Positions 34,345 through 42,707 of a DNA stretch of 45,761 nucleotides are shown in pieces. Source of the stretch: an uncultured Alphaproteobacteria bacterium. Lineage in GTDB: Bacteria; Pseudomonadota; Alphaproteobacteria; RS24. The position numbers were made by a program, and so were the translations under genes. Position 1 is the stretch's first letter. Every line of letters starts with the position of its first letter. The stretch lies in contig CALKOC010000046.1 in NCBI GenBank assembly GCA_938091085.1, positions 1 to 45,761 of the forward strand, read 5' to 3'. A model generated the notes under the pieces. It made no database searches and was not told the DNA's origin. It was given only the letters and a program-made list of their open reading frames with translations.

Positions 34345-35649
34345 TTATAAAATTGTGGCCTGAACGACAGCCTTAAGACGTTCAATAATAGAAAAAGTAT
34401 CGTCGGTGAAATCGCTGTCTATCCACCAGCGTTCGACCTCTTCAGAAACACGCCCCATTTCCAGGCCCTCCGGAACACCTGCCGTTTTCATCATGTCACC
34501 TGTAAGAGGAAAGTCAGGCTTTTCCCAACTTGTCGCCATAGCAATCAATGCACGCCACTGAACAGCATTATTAGCTTTTTCATCCATCGCCCAGATCAGA
34601 AAACACCTATCAATAAAAGCCTCTCGGCCCGCAACATAAAGCGCACGCCGCATCTCACGCGCAGACATATAACATACCGGCTGGCAGGATGTGTCGAGCG
34701 CAGCTTTAAGACGTTTCGTCTGTTTTTTTGAAAACCGTAATTTTTCCGAGAGCGGGTCAATCACGGCTATACTATCAGGACATAAGGCCGCCAGCCGTAG
34801 TGAATGATCTACTTCAAAAAACTGCGTTTCTTGAATATCAATCAGATTGGCAAGACGCGAATTCTGAATATCTACGGCAGGCGTGAACGGAAAAATAAAA
34901 GGCAACAGCCCCGCCTGTTGCATCAAATCAAGAGCCTTTGGCGCGGTAGTTTGAGCAAGAAGTTTGAAAAGTTCCTGCGCAAGTCGTTCTCCTGAAAGCG
35001 CAGACAACCCTTCTCTCTGACTTGCAGCGCGGGCACATGCCGCCAAGGACTCACCATCAGGTGATTCAGGCTGGAGTTGAGCTGAAAATCGGAAAAAGCG
35101 TAAAACGCGCAAATAATCCTCAGCAATGCGTGCATCTGGGTCGCCTATAAATCTGACAATCCCCGCTTCGAGGTCAACAAGGCCACTTGTTCCGATTGCT
35201 TCCAACGGATCATAAACCACACCGTCACTATCGGCATAAAGAGCATTAACGGTAAAATCCCGTCGCGTCGCATCGGCCTGCCAATCTTGGCCAAAGCGGA
35301 CTTTCGCATGCCGTCCGTCAGTTTCGATGTCCTCACGCAGTGTCGTGATTTCAAAGTTGCGTTCGGCGGCAACGACCGTCACCGTTCCGTGTTCAATGCC
35401 TGTCGGGATTACCTTAAAGCCGGCAGACGTCAAATTATCTCGAACCGCGTCAGGGAGATGGCTGGTTGCCATATCAATATCTGTGACAGGCAAGCCGCGC
35501 AACGCATCACGCACACATCCACCCACCACCCTAACCTTGTCATGTCCGAGCGTTTGCATAATTTTTTGCGTATCAGGCGCTTGCAACCACGAAGCACCTG
35601 AAAGGTCATCAGACAGGCTTTTGGAAAATTCTGTGACGGGGGGTGTCAT
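34345..35649 (-). CDS. CCA tRNA nucleotidyltransferase / poly(A) polymerase family protein
   Basis: The 434-residue product has the class II nucleotidyltransferase head. Its VVGGCVRDALRG lies near residues 41-52, metal-binding D57 and D59 are in TDIDMAT, and TRRDFTVNALYAD and ED-Y-L-R-VLRFFRF blocks follow; these are common to CCA-adding enzymes and PcnB. Because E. coli-type HD domains are absent and the gene sits in the DUF1285-Nudix-DUF6111 cluster, it is likely the CCA-adding enzyme for tRNA 3' ends. Poly(A) polymerase activity cannot be excluded. It is the last gene of a six-gene minus-strand block, 2 bp after DUF6111. Confidence 0.92.
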   Translation of the reverse strand: MTPPVTEFSKSLSDDLSGASWLQAPDTQKIMQTLGHDKVRVVGGCVRDALRGLPVTDIDMATSHLPDAVRDNLTSAGFKVIPTGIEHGTVTVVAAERNFEITTLREDIETDGRHAKVRFGQDWQADATRRDFTVNALYADSDGVVYDPLEAIGTSGLVDLEAGIVRFIGDPDARIAEDYLRVLRFFRFSAQLQPESPDGESLAACARAASQREGLSALSGERLAQELFKLLAQTTAPKALDLMQQAGLLPFIFPFTPAVDIQNSRLANLIDIQETQFFEVDHSLRLAALCPDSIAVIDPLSEKLRFSKKQTKRLKAALDTSCQPVCYMSAREMRRALYVAGREAFIDRCFLIWAMDEKANNAVQWRALIAMATSWEKPDFPLTGDMMKTAGVPEGLEMGRVSEEVERWWIDSDFTDDTFSIIERLKAVVQATIL

Positions 35650-35651
35650 AA

Positions 35652-35960
35652 TTAAGGTGCGACCTCTGATGTTTCTGGCGGCTGCTCATTTGATGTGTCG
35701 AGAGCCTCGAAATGTCCTGGCACGAGTTGGCCATTTTCAACATTTGGCGGGACATAAACGCTCCCCGTTGGCGCATCAGAAACAGTCCTGAAAAATAACA
35801 GTCCCGAAAGCATAAAGGCGAAACCTGCAACTGATGCATAAGCCCAGATCTTCATTTCAGCTTGGTCAGGCCGGGTACGCCGAAACCACCACAACCATAA
35901 TGAAAGCATAATAAAAGGAAGGCTAAATAGTAACAGGTTGAATAATATAACTCTAATCAT
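35652..35960 (-). CDS. DUF6111-like small membrane protein
   Basis: The 102-residue protein has two hydrophobic segments, at about 5-26 and 40-62, linked by a basic loop FRRTRPDQAEMK, with a soluble Pro-rich tail (VYVPPNVENGQLVPGHF). It resembles the DUF6111 family, which is confined to this alphaproteobacterial cluster; function is unknown. It overlaps the Nudix gene end by 8 bp and ends 2 bp before the CCA transferase start. Its retention between these two genes suggests a role linked to tRNA maturation or the envelope, but that is only context. Confidence 0.75.
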   Translation of the reverse strand: MIRVILFNLLLFSLPFIMLSLWLWWFRRTRPDQAEMKIWAYASVAGFAFMLSGLLFFRTVSDAPTGSVYVPPNVENGQLVPGHFEALDTSNEQPPETSEVAP

Positions 35961-36591
35961 CGAAAGCTCTTTCGCTTAAATTTCTCAGAATACCCGCCGT
36001 AACGCCCCAAATATGATGTTGCTCGTGAGACATAGAATAATAAGACCGAAGCTGACCATTCCAAACATCCTGTTTGATATTATGGTTCTCCCGGTTCATC
36101 AAAAAATTCAAGGGTACCTCAAAAACATCGGCGACTTCTTCTGTATTTATTTTTAATTCAAAGCCGGGACGAACATAACCTACCACAGGAAGTACCAAAA
36201 ATCCTGAGCCAGTTTCAAATGTCTGGAGATAACCTGCAATATCAATATATCCTGATGTAAGTCCAATCTCCTCTTCCGTTTCGCGCAACACAGCATCAAG
36301 CGGCGATGGGTCAGTGTCATCAACCTTTCCCCCAGGAAATGCGACTTGCCCGGAATGTTTTTTCAGATTTTCTGAACGTCTTGTTAAAATTACGCGAGGG
36401 GCTTCTTCATATTCAACCACACCAATTAATACCGTCGCCAAAGGCAAATTGCGGTTTTTGTGAAGCTCCAGTAAAACCGGATTTAATTGAAAATCTCCGC
36501 CTTGACCGCGCGCGCTATACAATACTTGCTCTGGAGGTAACTCAGGCGAAACAGCTTTGGCTATTTTCTGCCTGTACTCAAACTCAACCAT
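35953..36591 (-). CDS. Nudix hydrolase, probable CoA pyrophosphatase
   Basis: The 212-residue product contains a Nudix box at about 87-111: FPGGKVD...LRETEEEIGL. The preceding SGQVAF and following IAGYLQTFET-type stretches are characteristic of the NudL/CoA diphosphatase branch. It should hydrolyse CoA or acyl-CoA to 3',5'-ADP and 4'-phosphopantetheine; the specificity is inferred from the subfamily pattern. It overlaps DUF1285 by 8 bp on one side and DUF6111 by 8 bp on the other, so the block is translationally coupled. Confidence 0.9.
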   Translation of the reverse strand: MVEFEYRQKIAKAVSPELPPEQVLYSARGQGGDFQLNPVLLELHKNRNLPLATVLIGVVEYEEAPRVILTRRSENLKKHSGQVAFPGGKVDDTDPSPLDAVLRETEEEIGLTSGYIDIAGYLQTFETGSGFLVLPVVGYVRPGFELKINTEEVADVFEVPLNFLMNRENHNIKQDVWNGQLRSYYSMSHEQHHIWGVTAGILRNLSERAFDD

Positions 36592-37186
36592 AGTCAGGTC
36601 CTAATTTATCAACCCGTGACATACTAAAAAATACACCCTCGCTCCAGACGCCAAAATAATCTTCACCATTCACTTGGTTCGTCACGGCAAGATCAACAAG
36701 ACGATAGAAGACTGGACGGGCAATTTTAGCGCGTAATTTTCCGCGCACATGAACATATGGACTGGGTTCATCTGCTTTAAATTCAAAGTAAATCGGCAAA
36801 TTTGAACCGGCAAGGCAAACATCCCCGACATTGGTGGTGAAAGTTATTTTTTGCTTTTCTCCTTCACCTGTCACATCCATTTGCGTCGCAATGAATGGCG
36901 CATCTTCAACAGTAACTAGAATTTTTTCAATGGGTGTGACGAGATAGTAGTTTTCATCGTCATCGCGTCTTAAAATAGTTGAGAATAATCTAACAAGTTT
37001 TTCACGCCCAATCGGTGAGTCGTCATAAAACCAAGTCCCATCGCTTGCGATACGCATGCCAATATCCCCGCAATAGGGCGGGTCCCAGTCCTCGACTGGT
37101 GGCAAACTGGCTCTTCCGGCATCAGCGCCCGCCTTTTCAGCGCTTTTAATCACATTTTGAAGACTATTTTCGGTCATAGGAACCAT
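36584..37186 (-). CDS. DUF1285 family protein
   Basis: The 200-residue product matches the family core: CGDIGMRIASDGTWFYDDSPIGREKLVRLFSTILRR (around 39-74), followed by YYLVTPIEKILVTVEDAPF. Structures of the family are beta-rich and no enzymatic role is known. The C-terminal half (GVWSEGVFFSM) completes the domain. The start could be the ATG at 37186 or one 9 bp later; neither has a good ribosome-binding site. It overlaps the Nudix gene by 8 bp. Confidence 0.9.
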   Translation of the reverse strand: MVPMTENSLQNVIKSAEKAGADAGRASLPPVEDWDPPYCGDIGMRIASDGTWFYDDSPIGREKLVRLFSTILRRDDDENYYLVTPIEKILVTVEDAPFIATQMDVTGEGEKQKITFTTNVGDVCLAGSNLPIYFEFKADEPSPYVHVRGKLRAKIARPVFYRLVDLAVTNQVNGEDYFGVWSEGVFFSMSRVDKLGPDYG

Positions 37187-37239
37187 TATATCAGCAATTT
37201 GAAAACTTGTTAGCGCTAAGCCTTTGGACGCTGAGGCAC

Positions 37240-37728
37240 CTAACGGGCGGCTGCAACCTTGCCGGATAGTTGCGCCCCAATTCCAGGTTTTATTTCATAT
37301 ATCAGTAAACGGCTTTCATCCACGGGACCAGGGCATTTCAAACCTGGTGGGGCGTTTATAAAACCGGACTGACTATAATAAGATAAATCTCCAACCAGCA
37401 AAACCAACTCATGGCCAAGCTTTTCGGCTGCGGCAAGTGAGGTGGCCATTAAGCCACGTCCGACACCCTTACCCTGCCACTCAGGATCTACAATCAGCGG
37501 TCCAAGAAGGAGTGCTGGTGTTGAACCGATTTGAATTGGCCAAAAGGCAATCCCGCCAATCATGCCTTCATCCGAAACCGCACAGAAATTTAATTCGGGG
37601 ATTTGCTGATTGTTTTCACGCAATCTTTCAGCCATGCGCACCAGTCGACCCGGCCCTAAAATTCTGGATGCTAGGGATAATTTATCTTTTTCCAATTCAG
37701 ATGGAGTTTGTTTAATTTCAAAAGCCAT
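37240..37728 (-). CDS. GNAT family N-acetyltransferase
   Basis: The 162-residue protein has the GNAT core: GGIAFWPIQIG (beta 4 region), LLLGPLIVDPEWQGKGVGRGLMATSLAAA with the acetyl-CoA pyrophosphate loop Q-G-K-G-V-G, and GDLSYYSQSGF near the C-terminal part. It is closest in pattern to the YhbS-like branch, whose substrates are not well defined. It is 9 bp after the antiporter gene and 53 bp before DUF1285, so it probably shares the transcript. A Pro/Gly tail, KPGIGAQLSGKVAAAR, ends it. Confidence 0.88.
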   Translation of the reverse strand: MAFEIKQTPSELEKDKLSLASRILGPGRLVRMAERLRENNQQIPELNFCAVSDEGMIGGIAFWPIQIGSTPALLLGPLIVDPEWQGKGVGRGLMATSLAAAEKLGHELVLLVGDLSYYSQSGFINAPPGLKCPGPVDESRLLIYEIKPGIGAQLSGKVAAAR

Positions 37729-37737
37729 GAACGCACC

Positions 37738-38676
37738 TTAAGCCCCAAACAGAAGACTAATATAGATTATATAACCGGCGAGGAATAATCCCCCAAAAAC
37801 TCTAGATATACTCTGCTGATAGCTGAGAAGGAAAACTGTCACACCGGAAACCCCGAGGAGTACCCAGATATCCATTTTCAGAAAATCAGGTGCAATAGCT
37901 ATCGGATGCACCAAACCGGTAACCCCTAAAATCAAAAGAATATTATAAATATTGCTGCCCACAACATTCCCCACCGCCAGCGCTGCATGACCTCGCAAGG
38001 CGGCAAGAACAGAAATAGCAAGTTCAGGTAATGATGTTCCGATTGCAACGACCGTTAAGCCAATAACCGCTTCGGATACCCCGAACTCCATAGCAAGAAT
38101 AACGGCCCCTTTTACAAGCAAATCAGCTCCCCAGACAACCGCAATGGTCCCCAGAACAAGAATAATAAGTGAGACCGGAATGCTCGCCCCTGCAAGTGGG
38201 TTTTCACTAACCTCTTGGGTGATCTCCTCATCGCCGCCCAGTTGGTAAAGATAAATTGTGTAAAGCACAATCACCCCGACCATGCCCACTGCAATAGGCC
38301 GGGTTATATCGCCGTAGAAAGCAACAAAACAAAAGCCCAATGTTACGAGTAACATAAAGACACCATCGCGGTGCAATTCTTTACCCTGCACAATAATCGG
38401 TTGAATCAGCGCCGAAACACCAAGAACCAGCAACATATTAGAAATATTACTGCCAATTATATTACCTATGGCAATATCCGGCTGACCTTGAACCGCTGCT
38501 TGAATTGAAACCATTAATTCAGGCGCAGACGTACCAAAAGCAATGATAGTTAAACCTATAATGAGTGGGGGAACCTTGAGCCTGTTTGCCAGCGATACTG
38601 CACCGGAAACAAGCCCCTCTCCGCCGCCGCCGAGAAGAATAAATCCACCAAGCACCAATAATATCGCTTCAAACAT
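37738..38676 (-). CDS. Calcium/sodium antiporter (CaCA family, YrbG-like)
   Basis: The 312-residue membrane protein has about ten helices arranged in two inverted repeats. Each repeat carries an alpha motif: GTSAPELMVS with NIIGSNISNM (near 48-82), and GTSLPELAIS with NVVGSNIYNI (near 213-247), where the Glu and Asn residues bind the cation in the family. It probably exports Ca2+ in exchange for Na+. It is the first gene of the minus-strand six-gene block and is divergent from the ferritin-like gene. Confidence 0.93.
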   Translation of the reverse strand: MFEAILLVLGGFILLGGGGEGLVSGAVSLANRLKVPPLIIGLTIIAFGTSAPELMVSIQAAVQGQPDIAIGNIIGSNISNMLLVLGVSALIQPIIVQGKELHRDGVFMLLVTLGFCFVAFYGDITRPIAVGMVGVIVLYTIYLYQLGGDEEITQEVSENPLAGASIPVSLIILVLGTIAVVWGADLLVKGAVILAMEFGVSEAVIGLTVVAIGTSLPELAISVLAALRGHAALAVGNVVGSNIYNILLILGVTGLVHPIAIAPDFLKMDIWVLLGVSGVTVFLLSYQQSISRVFGGLFLAGYIIYISLLFGA

Positions 38677-38784
38677 TGCTGACCGCGCCTGCCTTTAAAA
38701 TCACCTGTCTAACGAGTTTGCACCCTACATGCTATCTTTTTAAAGACCAATCACAATTGAATGCTAACACGAAATAGTAAAAAA

Positions 38785-38798
38785 TGACGCAGGCGTCA
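38785..38798. promoter_or_regulatory. Candidate operator TGACGC-AG-GCGTCA
   Basis: A perfect 6+6 bp inverted repeat with a two-base centre lies 61 bp before the ferritin-like gene start and immediately before TTGACT (38802-38807), a -35-like sequence. No matching -10 at 16-18 bp is evident. TetR or GntR family regulators bind sites of this sort; none is encoded nearby. Confidence 0.4.
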
Positions 38799-38858
38799 CT
38801 TTTGACTTGCGCTTGCCAAATATATGGCGTTATCTTCAAAAAAATAAAGGAGCATGAT

Positions 38859-39995
38859 ATGGAAAATCATAATCTCGAAGATAAAGAAATCACGGCAGAT
38901 CCTGCCTATCAATCCGTAGACCCGTCAGACTTTAACGCGATGATAGAAGTTGATCGGTATAATGACCGAACCACAGCTTTCGACAAAATTATTTCAGCTA
39001 CGCATAATCATTTTTGGGATCCTATGGACACCAAATATATCGATTTTTCGATCCCTTTTGATGTTGAAAACACATATATGATGAATCCCGATCAGGATGT
39101 TGATCTCCGGGTCATTGGTGACTTACTCAATGAAAAAGATAAAATTAGACTGGTGAATATGAACGTTCACTGGGCGCTTTCTTCTATTCTTCACGGCGAA
39201 CAGGGTGCATTGAACCTTTCCTCTAGCCTGTGCCATATCCTGAAAGACCCTGGTGCGCAGGAGTATGCTGCGAATCAAACACGAGAAGAAGCGAGACATG
39301 TCGCCGGTTTCTCAAGATATATCCATGCACGCTGGGGGAAGCCAATGGTTGTCGGCCCTGCCCTTGGCAACCTATTGAATGAATTGGTGAATTCAAAAAT
39401 TGTCTGGAAAAAACTCGTTGGCATGCAAATGCTTGTTGAAGGCCTAGCTATGGGCGCTTTTGCAACTTTCTATCGTCAGGGTAATGACCCGCTTTTAACA
39501 AAGCTCATGCAATTGGTCATGACGGATGAGGCATTCCACCATAAATTCGGCAAAATTTGGGCTGATAGAACCATCCCTAATATTGCAGATGAAGAAAGAG
39601 ATAAAATAGAGGATTGGTCATGGGAGGTTTTCCATGTCCTTCTCTATAATCTTTCCAGCCCAGAGCAAAAAAAGCCCATATATGAATCTTTAGGCCTCGA
39701 CTGGAAAATGGTTCAGGAAAGATTTATTGATGCACTAACAAATGACGAAATCAGACGGCGTCTTGAAGATAATGACAATATTTTCCGTGTGCTTGTGAAA
39801 ACCCTTTTTAATGCTGGCATCATTACAGACCGGACAGCTTCTAAATATGCGCCATTTGTCGATTTCTCAGAACTGGAAGCAGAAGGCACCCATATGGTCG
39901 GTGATGAGATTGCCGAAGAAGGCATCAAATATCTCATGGCGATTAATGGAGATGACGGACCCGTCTTTAACTTTGGGCAAACCGCTGCCGAATAA
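38859..39995 (+). CDS. Ferritin-like diiron-carboxylate protein, function unknown
   Basis: The 378-residue protein shows a complete diiron site in ferritin-like order: E114 (LHGEQ), E144-x2-H147 (REEARH), E194 (LVEGLA) and E224-x2-H227 (TDEAFHH). Both E-to-ExxH spacings are 30 residues, as in ribonucleotide reductase R2 and acyl-ACP desaturase-type four-helix proteins. AAGGAG 6 nt before the ATG at 38859 fixes the start, although the frame opens 75 bp earlier. I do not recognise a named family; it lacks obvious R2 radical-Tyr context and transmembrane segments. It precedes a pair of acyl-CoA dehydrogenase genes by 173 bp, which hints at a role in lipid or steroid-like substrate oxidation, but this is not shown. 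Confidence 0.8.
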   Translation: MENHNLEDKEITADPAYQSVDPSDFNAMIEVDRYNDRTTAFDKIISATHNHFWDPMDTKYIDFSIPFDVENTYMMNPDQDVDLRVIGDLLNEKDKIRLVNMNVHWALSSILHGEQGALNLSSSLCHILKDPGAQEYAANQTREEARHVAGFSRYIHARWGKPMVVGPALGNLLNELVNSKIVWKKLVGMQMLVEGLAMGAFATFYRQGNDPLLTKLMQLVMTDEAFHHKFGKIWADRTIPNIADEERDKIEDWSWEVFHVLLYNLSSPEQKKPIYESLGLDWKMVQERFIDALTNDEIRRRLEDNDNIFRVLVKTLFNAGIITDRTASKYAPFVDFSELEAEGTHMVGDEIAEEGIKYLMAINGDDGPVFNFGQTAAE

Positions 39996-40032
39996 GGCCG
40001 ATACCTAACGGACCTTTTTGACGCAGGTTTTT

Positions 40033-40049
40033 TATCATTTTTAATGATA
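40033..40049 (+). terminator. Possible weak terminator or hairpin after the ferritin-like gene
   Basis: TATCATT (40033-40039) and AATGATA (40043-40049) form a 7 bp A/T-rich stem with a TTT loop, 38 bp after the stop. There is no T tail on the plus side, so it may only be an RNA-end stabiliser or nothing. Confidence 0.3.
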
Positions 40050-40104
40050 GGCTTTATGCTTGTTATTTAAGTGCAATGTCTGCCATTATTTTGGTCATTA
40101 TTTA

Positions 40105-40149
40105 AAGACGTTTAAGGCTAAGACGTATAAGGCTTAGACGTGTAAGGCA
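40105..40149 (+). repeat. 15 bp tandem repeat, three units, before the first acyl-CoA dehydrogenase
   Basis: Three adjacent units, AAGACGTTTAAGGCT, AAGACGTATAAGGCT and TAGACGTGTAAGGCA, are in exact 15 bp register and end 19 bp before the ATG. Its core AGACGTTTAA also occurs in the 11 bp repeat at 13224-13256. Confidence 0.85.
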
Positions 40150-40168
40150 AAGTCTAGGAGTTGAATTT

Positions 40169-41368
40169 ATGAGCAACCTTGAAACATTCAGAGAAGAAAC
40201 AAGAGCTTGGCTGGAGGAAAATTGTCCTGCCTCCATGCGCACACCTATGCCTGATGAGGAGCAACCTTGGGGCGGTAGAAACCCATCTTACCCCAATCCA
40301 GACACAAAGGTTTGGATGGAAAGAATGGCCGCTCGTGGATGGACAGCTCCTGCATGGCCAACTGAATATGGCGGCGGTGGCCTTACCCCAGAGGAAAACA
40401 AAATCCTTCAGCAAGAACTTAAGCGCATCAATGCCCGACCGTGTTTGAATAGTTTCGGCATCTGGATGCTTGGCCCTGCCTTGCTTGAATTTGCAACGGA
40501 AGAACAGAAACAAAAATATCTACCGCCTATCGTTCGCGGTGAAATTCGTTGGTGTCAGGGGTATTCCGAGCCGGGTTCGGGTTCAGACCTTGCAGGTCTG
40601 CAAACAAAAGCTGAAGATATGGGCGACCACTATCTCGTTAACGGACAGAAAGTTTGGACGAGTTATGCCGATAAAGCCGATTGGATTTTCTGCCTCGTGC
40701 GGACGGATACAAGTGTCAAACATGAAGGTATTTCATTTTTGCTTATTGATATGGAAACGGAAGGTGTTGATCCGCGACCTATCAAACTCATCTCCGGAAG
40801 TTCACCTTTCTGCGAAACTTTCCTAACAGATGTGAAAGTGCCCAAGGAAAACCTTGTTGGTGAGCTAAATAAGGGTTGGACCATCGCTAAACGTCTTCTG
40901 GAACACGAAAGAACCATGATTTCAGGCATGAATATGGGTGCTGGCGAGGCCTCACTTGGTGGCATGGAAGAACTGGCAAAAGAAGTGTTTGGCGAGTTAG
41001 ATGGCATGATTGCCCACCCGACTCTCCGCGATACGGTCACGAAACATAAAATGGATGAAGAAGCTTTTGGCCTAACACTCCGCCGTACCGGTGAGTTGGC
41101 TAAAGCTGGTCATGGTATTGGAGCAGAAGCCTCTATCTTTAAATATTATGGCTCAGAAATGAACAAGCGTCGTTTTGAAATTCTGCTTGAACTACTCGGC
41201 ACAAATGCCCTTACCACAGAAGGTGAAGGACATGATCAAGATGTGATGGATATTTCTCCTCAATGGTTGCGTTCTAAAGCCAACTCAATCGAAGGTGGTA
41301 CAACCGAAATCCAGCTAAATATTATCGCGAAGCGTGTGCTTGATCTTCCTGAAGGGGGGCAAGCCTAA
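40169..41368 (+). CDS. Acyl-CoA dehydrogenase, likely catalytic subunit of a heteromeric enzyme
   Basis: The 399-residue product has the N-terminal helical domain, the flavin motif QGYSEPGSGSDLAGL (130-144), GQKVWTSYADKADW, and two possible catalytic Glu positions: E247 in LEHERTM and E375 in IEGGTTEIQ. Both are known base positions in different ACAD branches. It resembles the FadE-type dehydrogenases that act as alpha2-beta2 pairs with a second ACAD on bulky side chains (for example steroid acyl-CoAs in actinobacteria). The next ACAD gene starts within its last base pair, TAATG, so the two are probably made together. The substrate is not determined. Confidence 0.9.
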   Translation: MSNLETFREETRAWLEENCPASMRTPMPDEEQPWGGRNPSYPNPDTKVWMERMAARGWTAPAWPTEYGGGGLTPEENKILQQELKRINARPCLNSFGIWMLGPALLEFATEEQKQKYLPPIVRGEIRWCQGYSEPGSGSDLAGLQTKAEDMGDHYLVNGQKVWTSYADKADWIFCLVRTDTSVKHEGISFLLIDMETEGVDPRPIKLISGSSPFCETFLTDVKVPKENLVGELNKGWTIAKRLLEHERTMISGMNMGAGEASLGGMEELAKEVFGELDGMIAHPTLRDTVTKHKMDEEAFGLTLRRTGELAKAGHGIGAEASIFKYYGSEMNKRRFEILLELLGTNALTTEGEGHDQDVMDISPQWLRSKANSIEGGTTEIQLNIIAKRVLDLPEGGQA

Positions 41369-42537
41369 TGTCGAACGAGACCAACGAACAGCCAAAGACA
41401 GACTTTATCCTCAGTGAGGAACAAACTATGCTGCGCGACACAGCAAAGCAGTTTTTTTCAGAGCAAGTACCGGTAGCTAATCTTCGCAAGCTTCGAGATG
41501 AAGACAGTGCTGACGGCATTGACCGTGAGGTCTGGAAACAGGCCGCTGAGCTTGGTTTGGCGGGTATTCTTATTCCTGAAGCCTATGGCGGCACTGATTT
41601 TGGCGTCACTGGTATGGGATTGGTAATGGAAGAAGCAGGTCGGACTCTCGCTGCTACGCCACTTTTTTCAAGTTCGATTTTGTCAACACTGATCCTGCTT
41701 GAGGCAGGCTCAGAAGACCAGAAACAGTCTATTCTCCCTGCCATTGCCGCTGGTGAAATGGTTGTTGCTGTGGCACTAGAGGAGTCAGGCCATCATAACC
41801 CTGCTGCTATTTCATTGAGTGCTGAGAAAAAAGACGGAAGTCTTGTTCTTAACGGGCGTAAAACCTTTGTTCTTGATGGTCATATTGCAGACAAATTGAT
41901 TATCGTGGCCCGTAGCAATGGTCAAAAAGGCGATACAAATGGCCTTTCTCTTTGCCTTGTCGATGCCCACGCTGAAGGGTTAAGAGTGTCACGCTCCAAA
42001 ATGGTTGACTCAAGAAACAGCTCTGAAGTCACTTGTGAAAACCTAACTGTCACTGCTGACATGATTATTGGAACTATTGACGAGGGGGACGCACCACTTG
42101 AAAGCGCATTGGATCATGCGCGTATTCTGTTATCAGCCGAAATTCTTGGTGGTGTAAATGAAGTGTTTGAGCGCACACTTGAATATCTTAAAGAACGCAA
42201 ACAATTTGGCGTTCCGATAGGCACTTTCCAAGCTCTGCGGCATCGCGCATCAGCTATGTTCAGCGAAATTGAAATTTGCAAAGCCGTTCTGACATTCGCA
42301 CTTTCACAGAGCGATAAAAAAAGTAATCAGATTGCCCGTCTTGCAAGCTTAACGAAAGCTCGTCTTGGTGAAGCGTCAACCTTAGTATCGAGTGAAGGCC
42401 TTCAAATGCATGGTGGCATTGGCATGACGGATGATGTTGACATTGGCCTGTTTTTGAAAAGAGCGCGGGTTCAATTGCAGCTTCTAGGTGACCCAAGCTT
42501 CCATCGCGAGCGGTATGCCAGACTGAATGGTTACTAG
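41368..42537 (+). CDS. Acyl-CoA dehydrogenase-like partner subunit lacking the usual catalytic Glu
   Basis: The 389-residue product has the ACAD fold: LSEEQTMLRDTAKQFF at the N-terminus, GLAGILIPEAYGGT, VALEESGHHNPAAI in the flavin region, FGVPIGTFQALRHRAS, and the QMHGGIGMT block. Neither usual base position is filled: the LEHER-like place reads LDHARILL and the C-terminus reads SFHRERYARLNGY instead of EGTxEI. This fits the non-catalytic subunit of a heteromeric ACAD pair with the upstream gene, to which it is coupled by a one-base overlap. It might still contribute a different base. Confidence 0.88.
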   Translation: MSNETNEQPKTDFILSEEQTMLRDTAKQFFSEQVPVANLRKLRDEDSADGIDREVWKQAAELGLAGILIPEAYGGTDFGVTGMGLVMEEAGRTLAATPLFSSSILSTLILLEAGSEDQKQSILPAIAAGEMVVAVALEESGHHNPAAISLSAEKKDGSLVLNGRKTFVLDGHIADKLIIVARSNGQKGDTNGLSLCLVDAHAEGLRVSRSKMVDSRNSSEVTCENLTVTADMIIGTIDEGDAPLESALDHARILLSAEILGGVNEVFERTLEYLKERKQFGVPIGTFQALRHRASAMFSEIEICKAVLTFALSQSDKKSNQIARLASLTKARLGEASTLVSSEGLQMHGGIGMTDDVDIGLFLKRARVQLQLLGDPSFHRERYARLNGY

Positions 42538-42632
42538 ACATTACATTTAATCATTGGGGTTCGGGAATCGGCTCGAAAGCTATCAAATCCAAGGTTTGAA
42601 CAAACTCTCAATCCATATAGCCGTCACAGATA

Positions 42633-42650
42633 GGGCAATTTGCCCCTTTT
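42633..42650 (+). terminator. Possible rho-independent terminator after the ACAD pair
   Basis: GGGCA-ATT-TGCCC forms a 5 bp G/C-rich stem, followed by CTTTT. It is 95 bp after the second ACAD stop and 58 bp before the next gene. The stem is short and the T run has only four bases. Confidence 0.4.
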
Positions 42651-42707
42651 GTGCCATGGATGTCAGTGGTATACTGCACAAATAGAAATAAATACTGGGG
42701 TAAATCT

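Noticed and set aside
38784-38858. N-terminal extension of the ferritin-like protein
   Set aside because: The frame is open, but it covers the operator-like palindrome and -35-like sequence, and a clear AAGGAG precedes the internal ATG.
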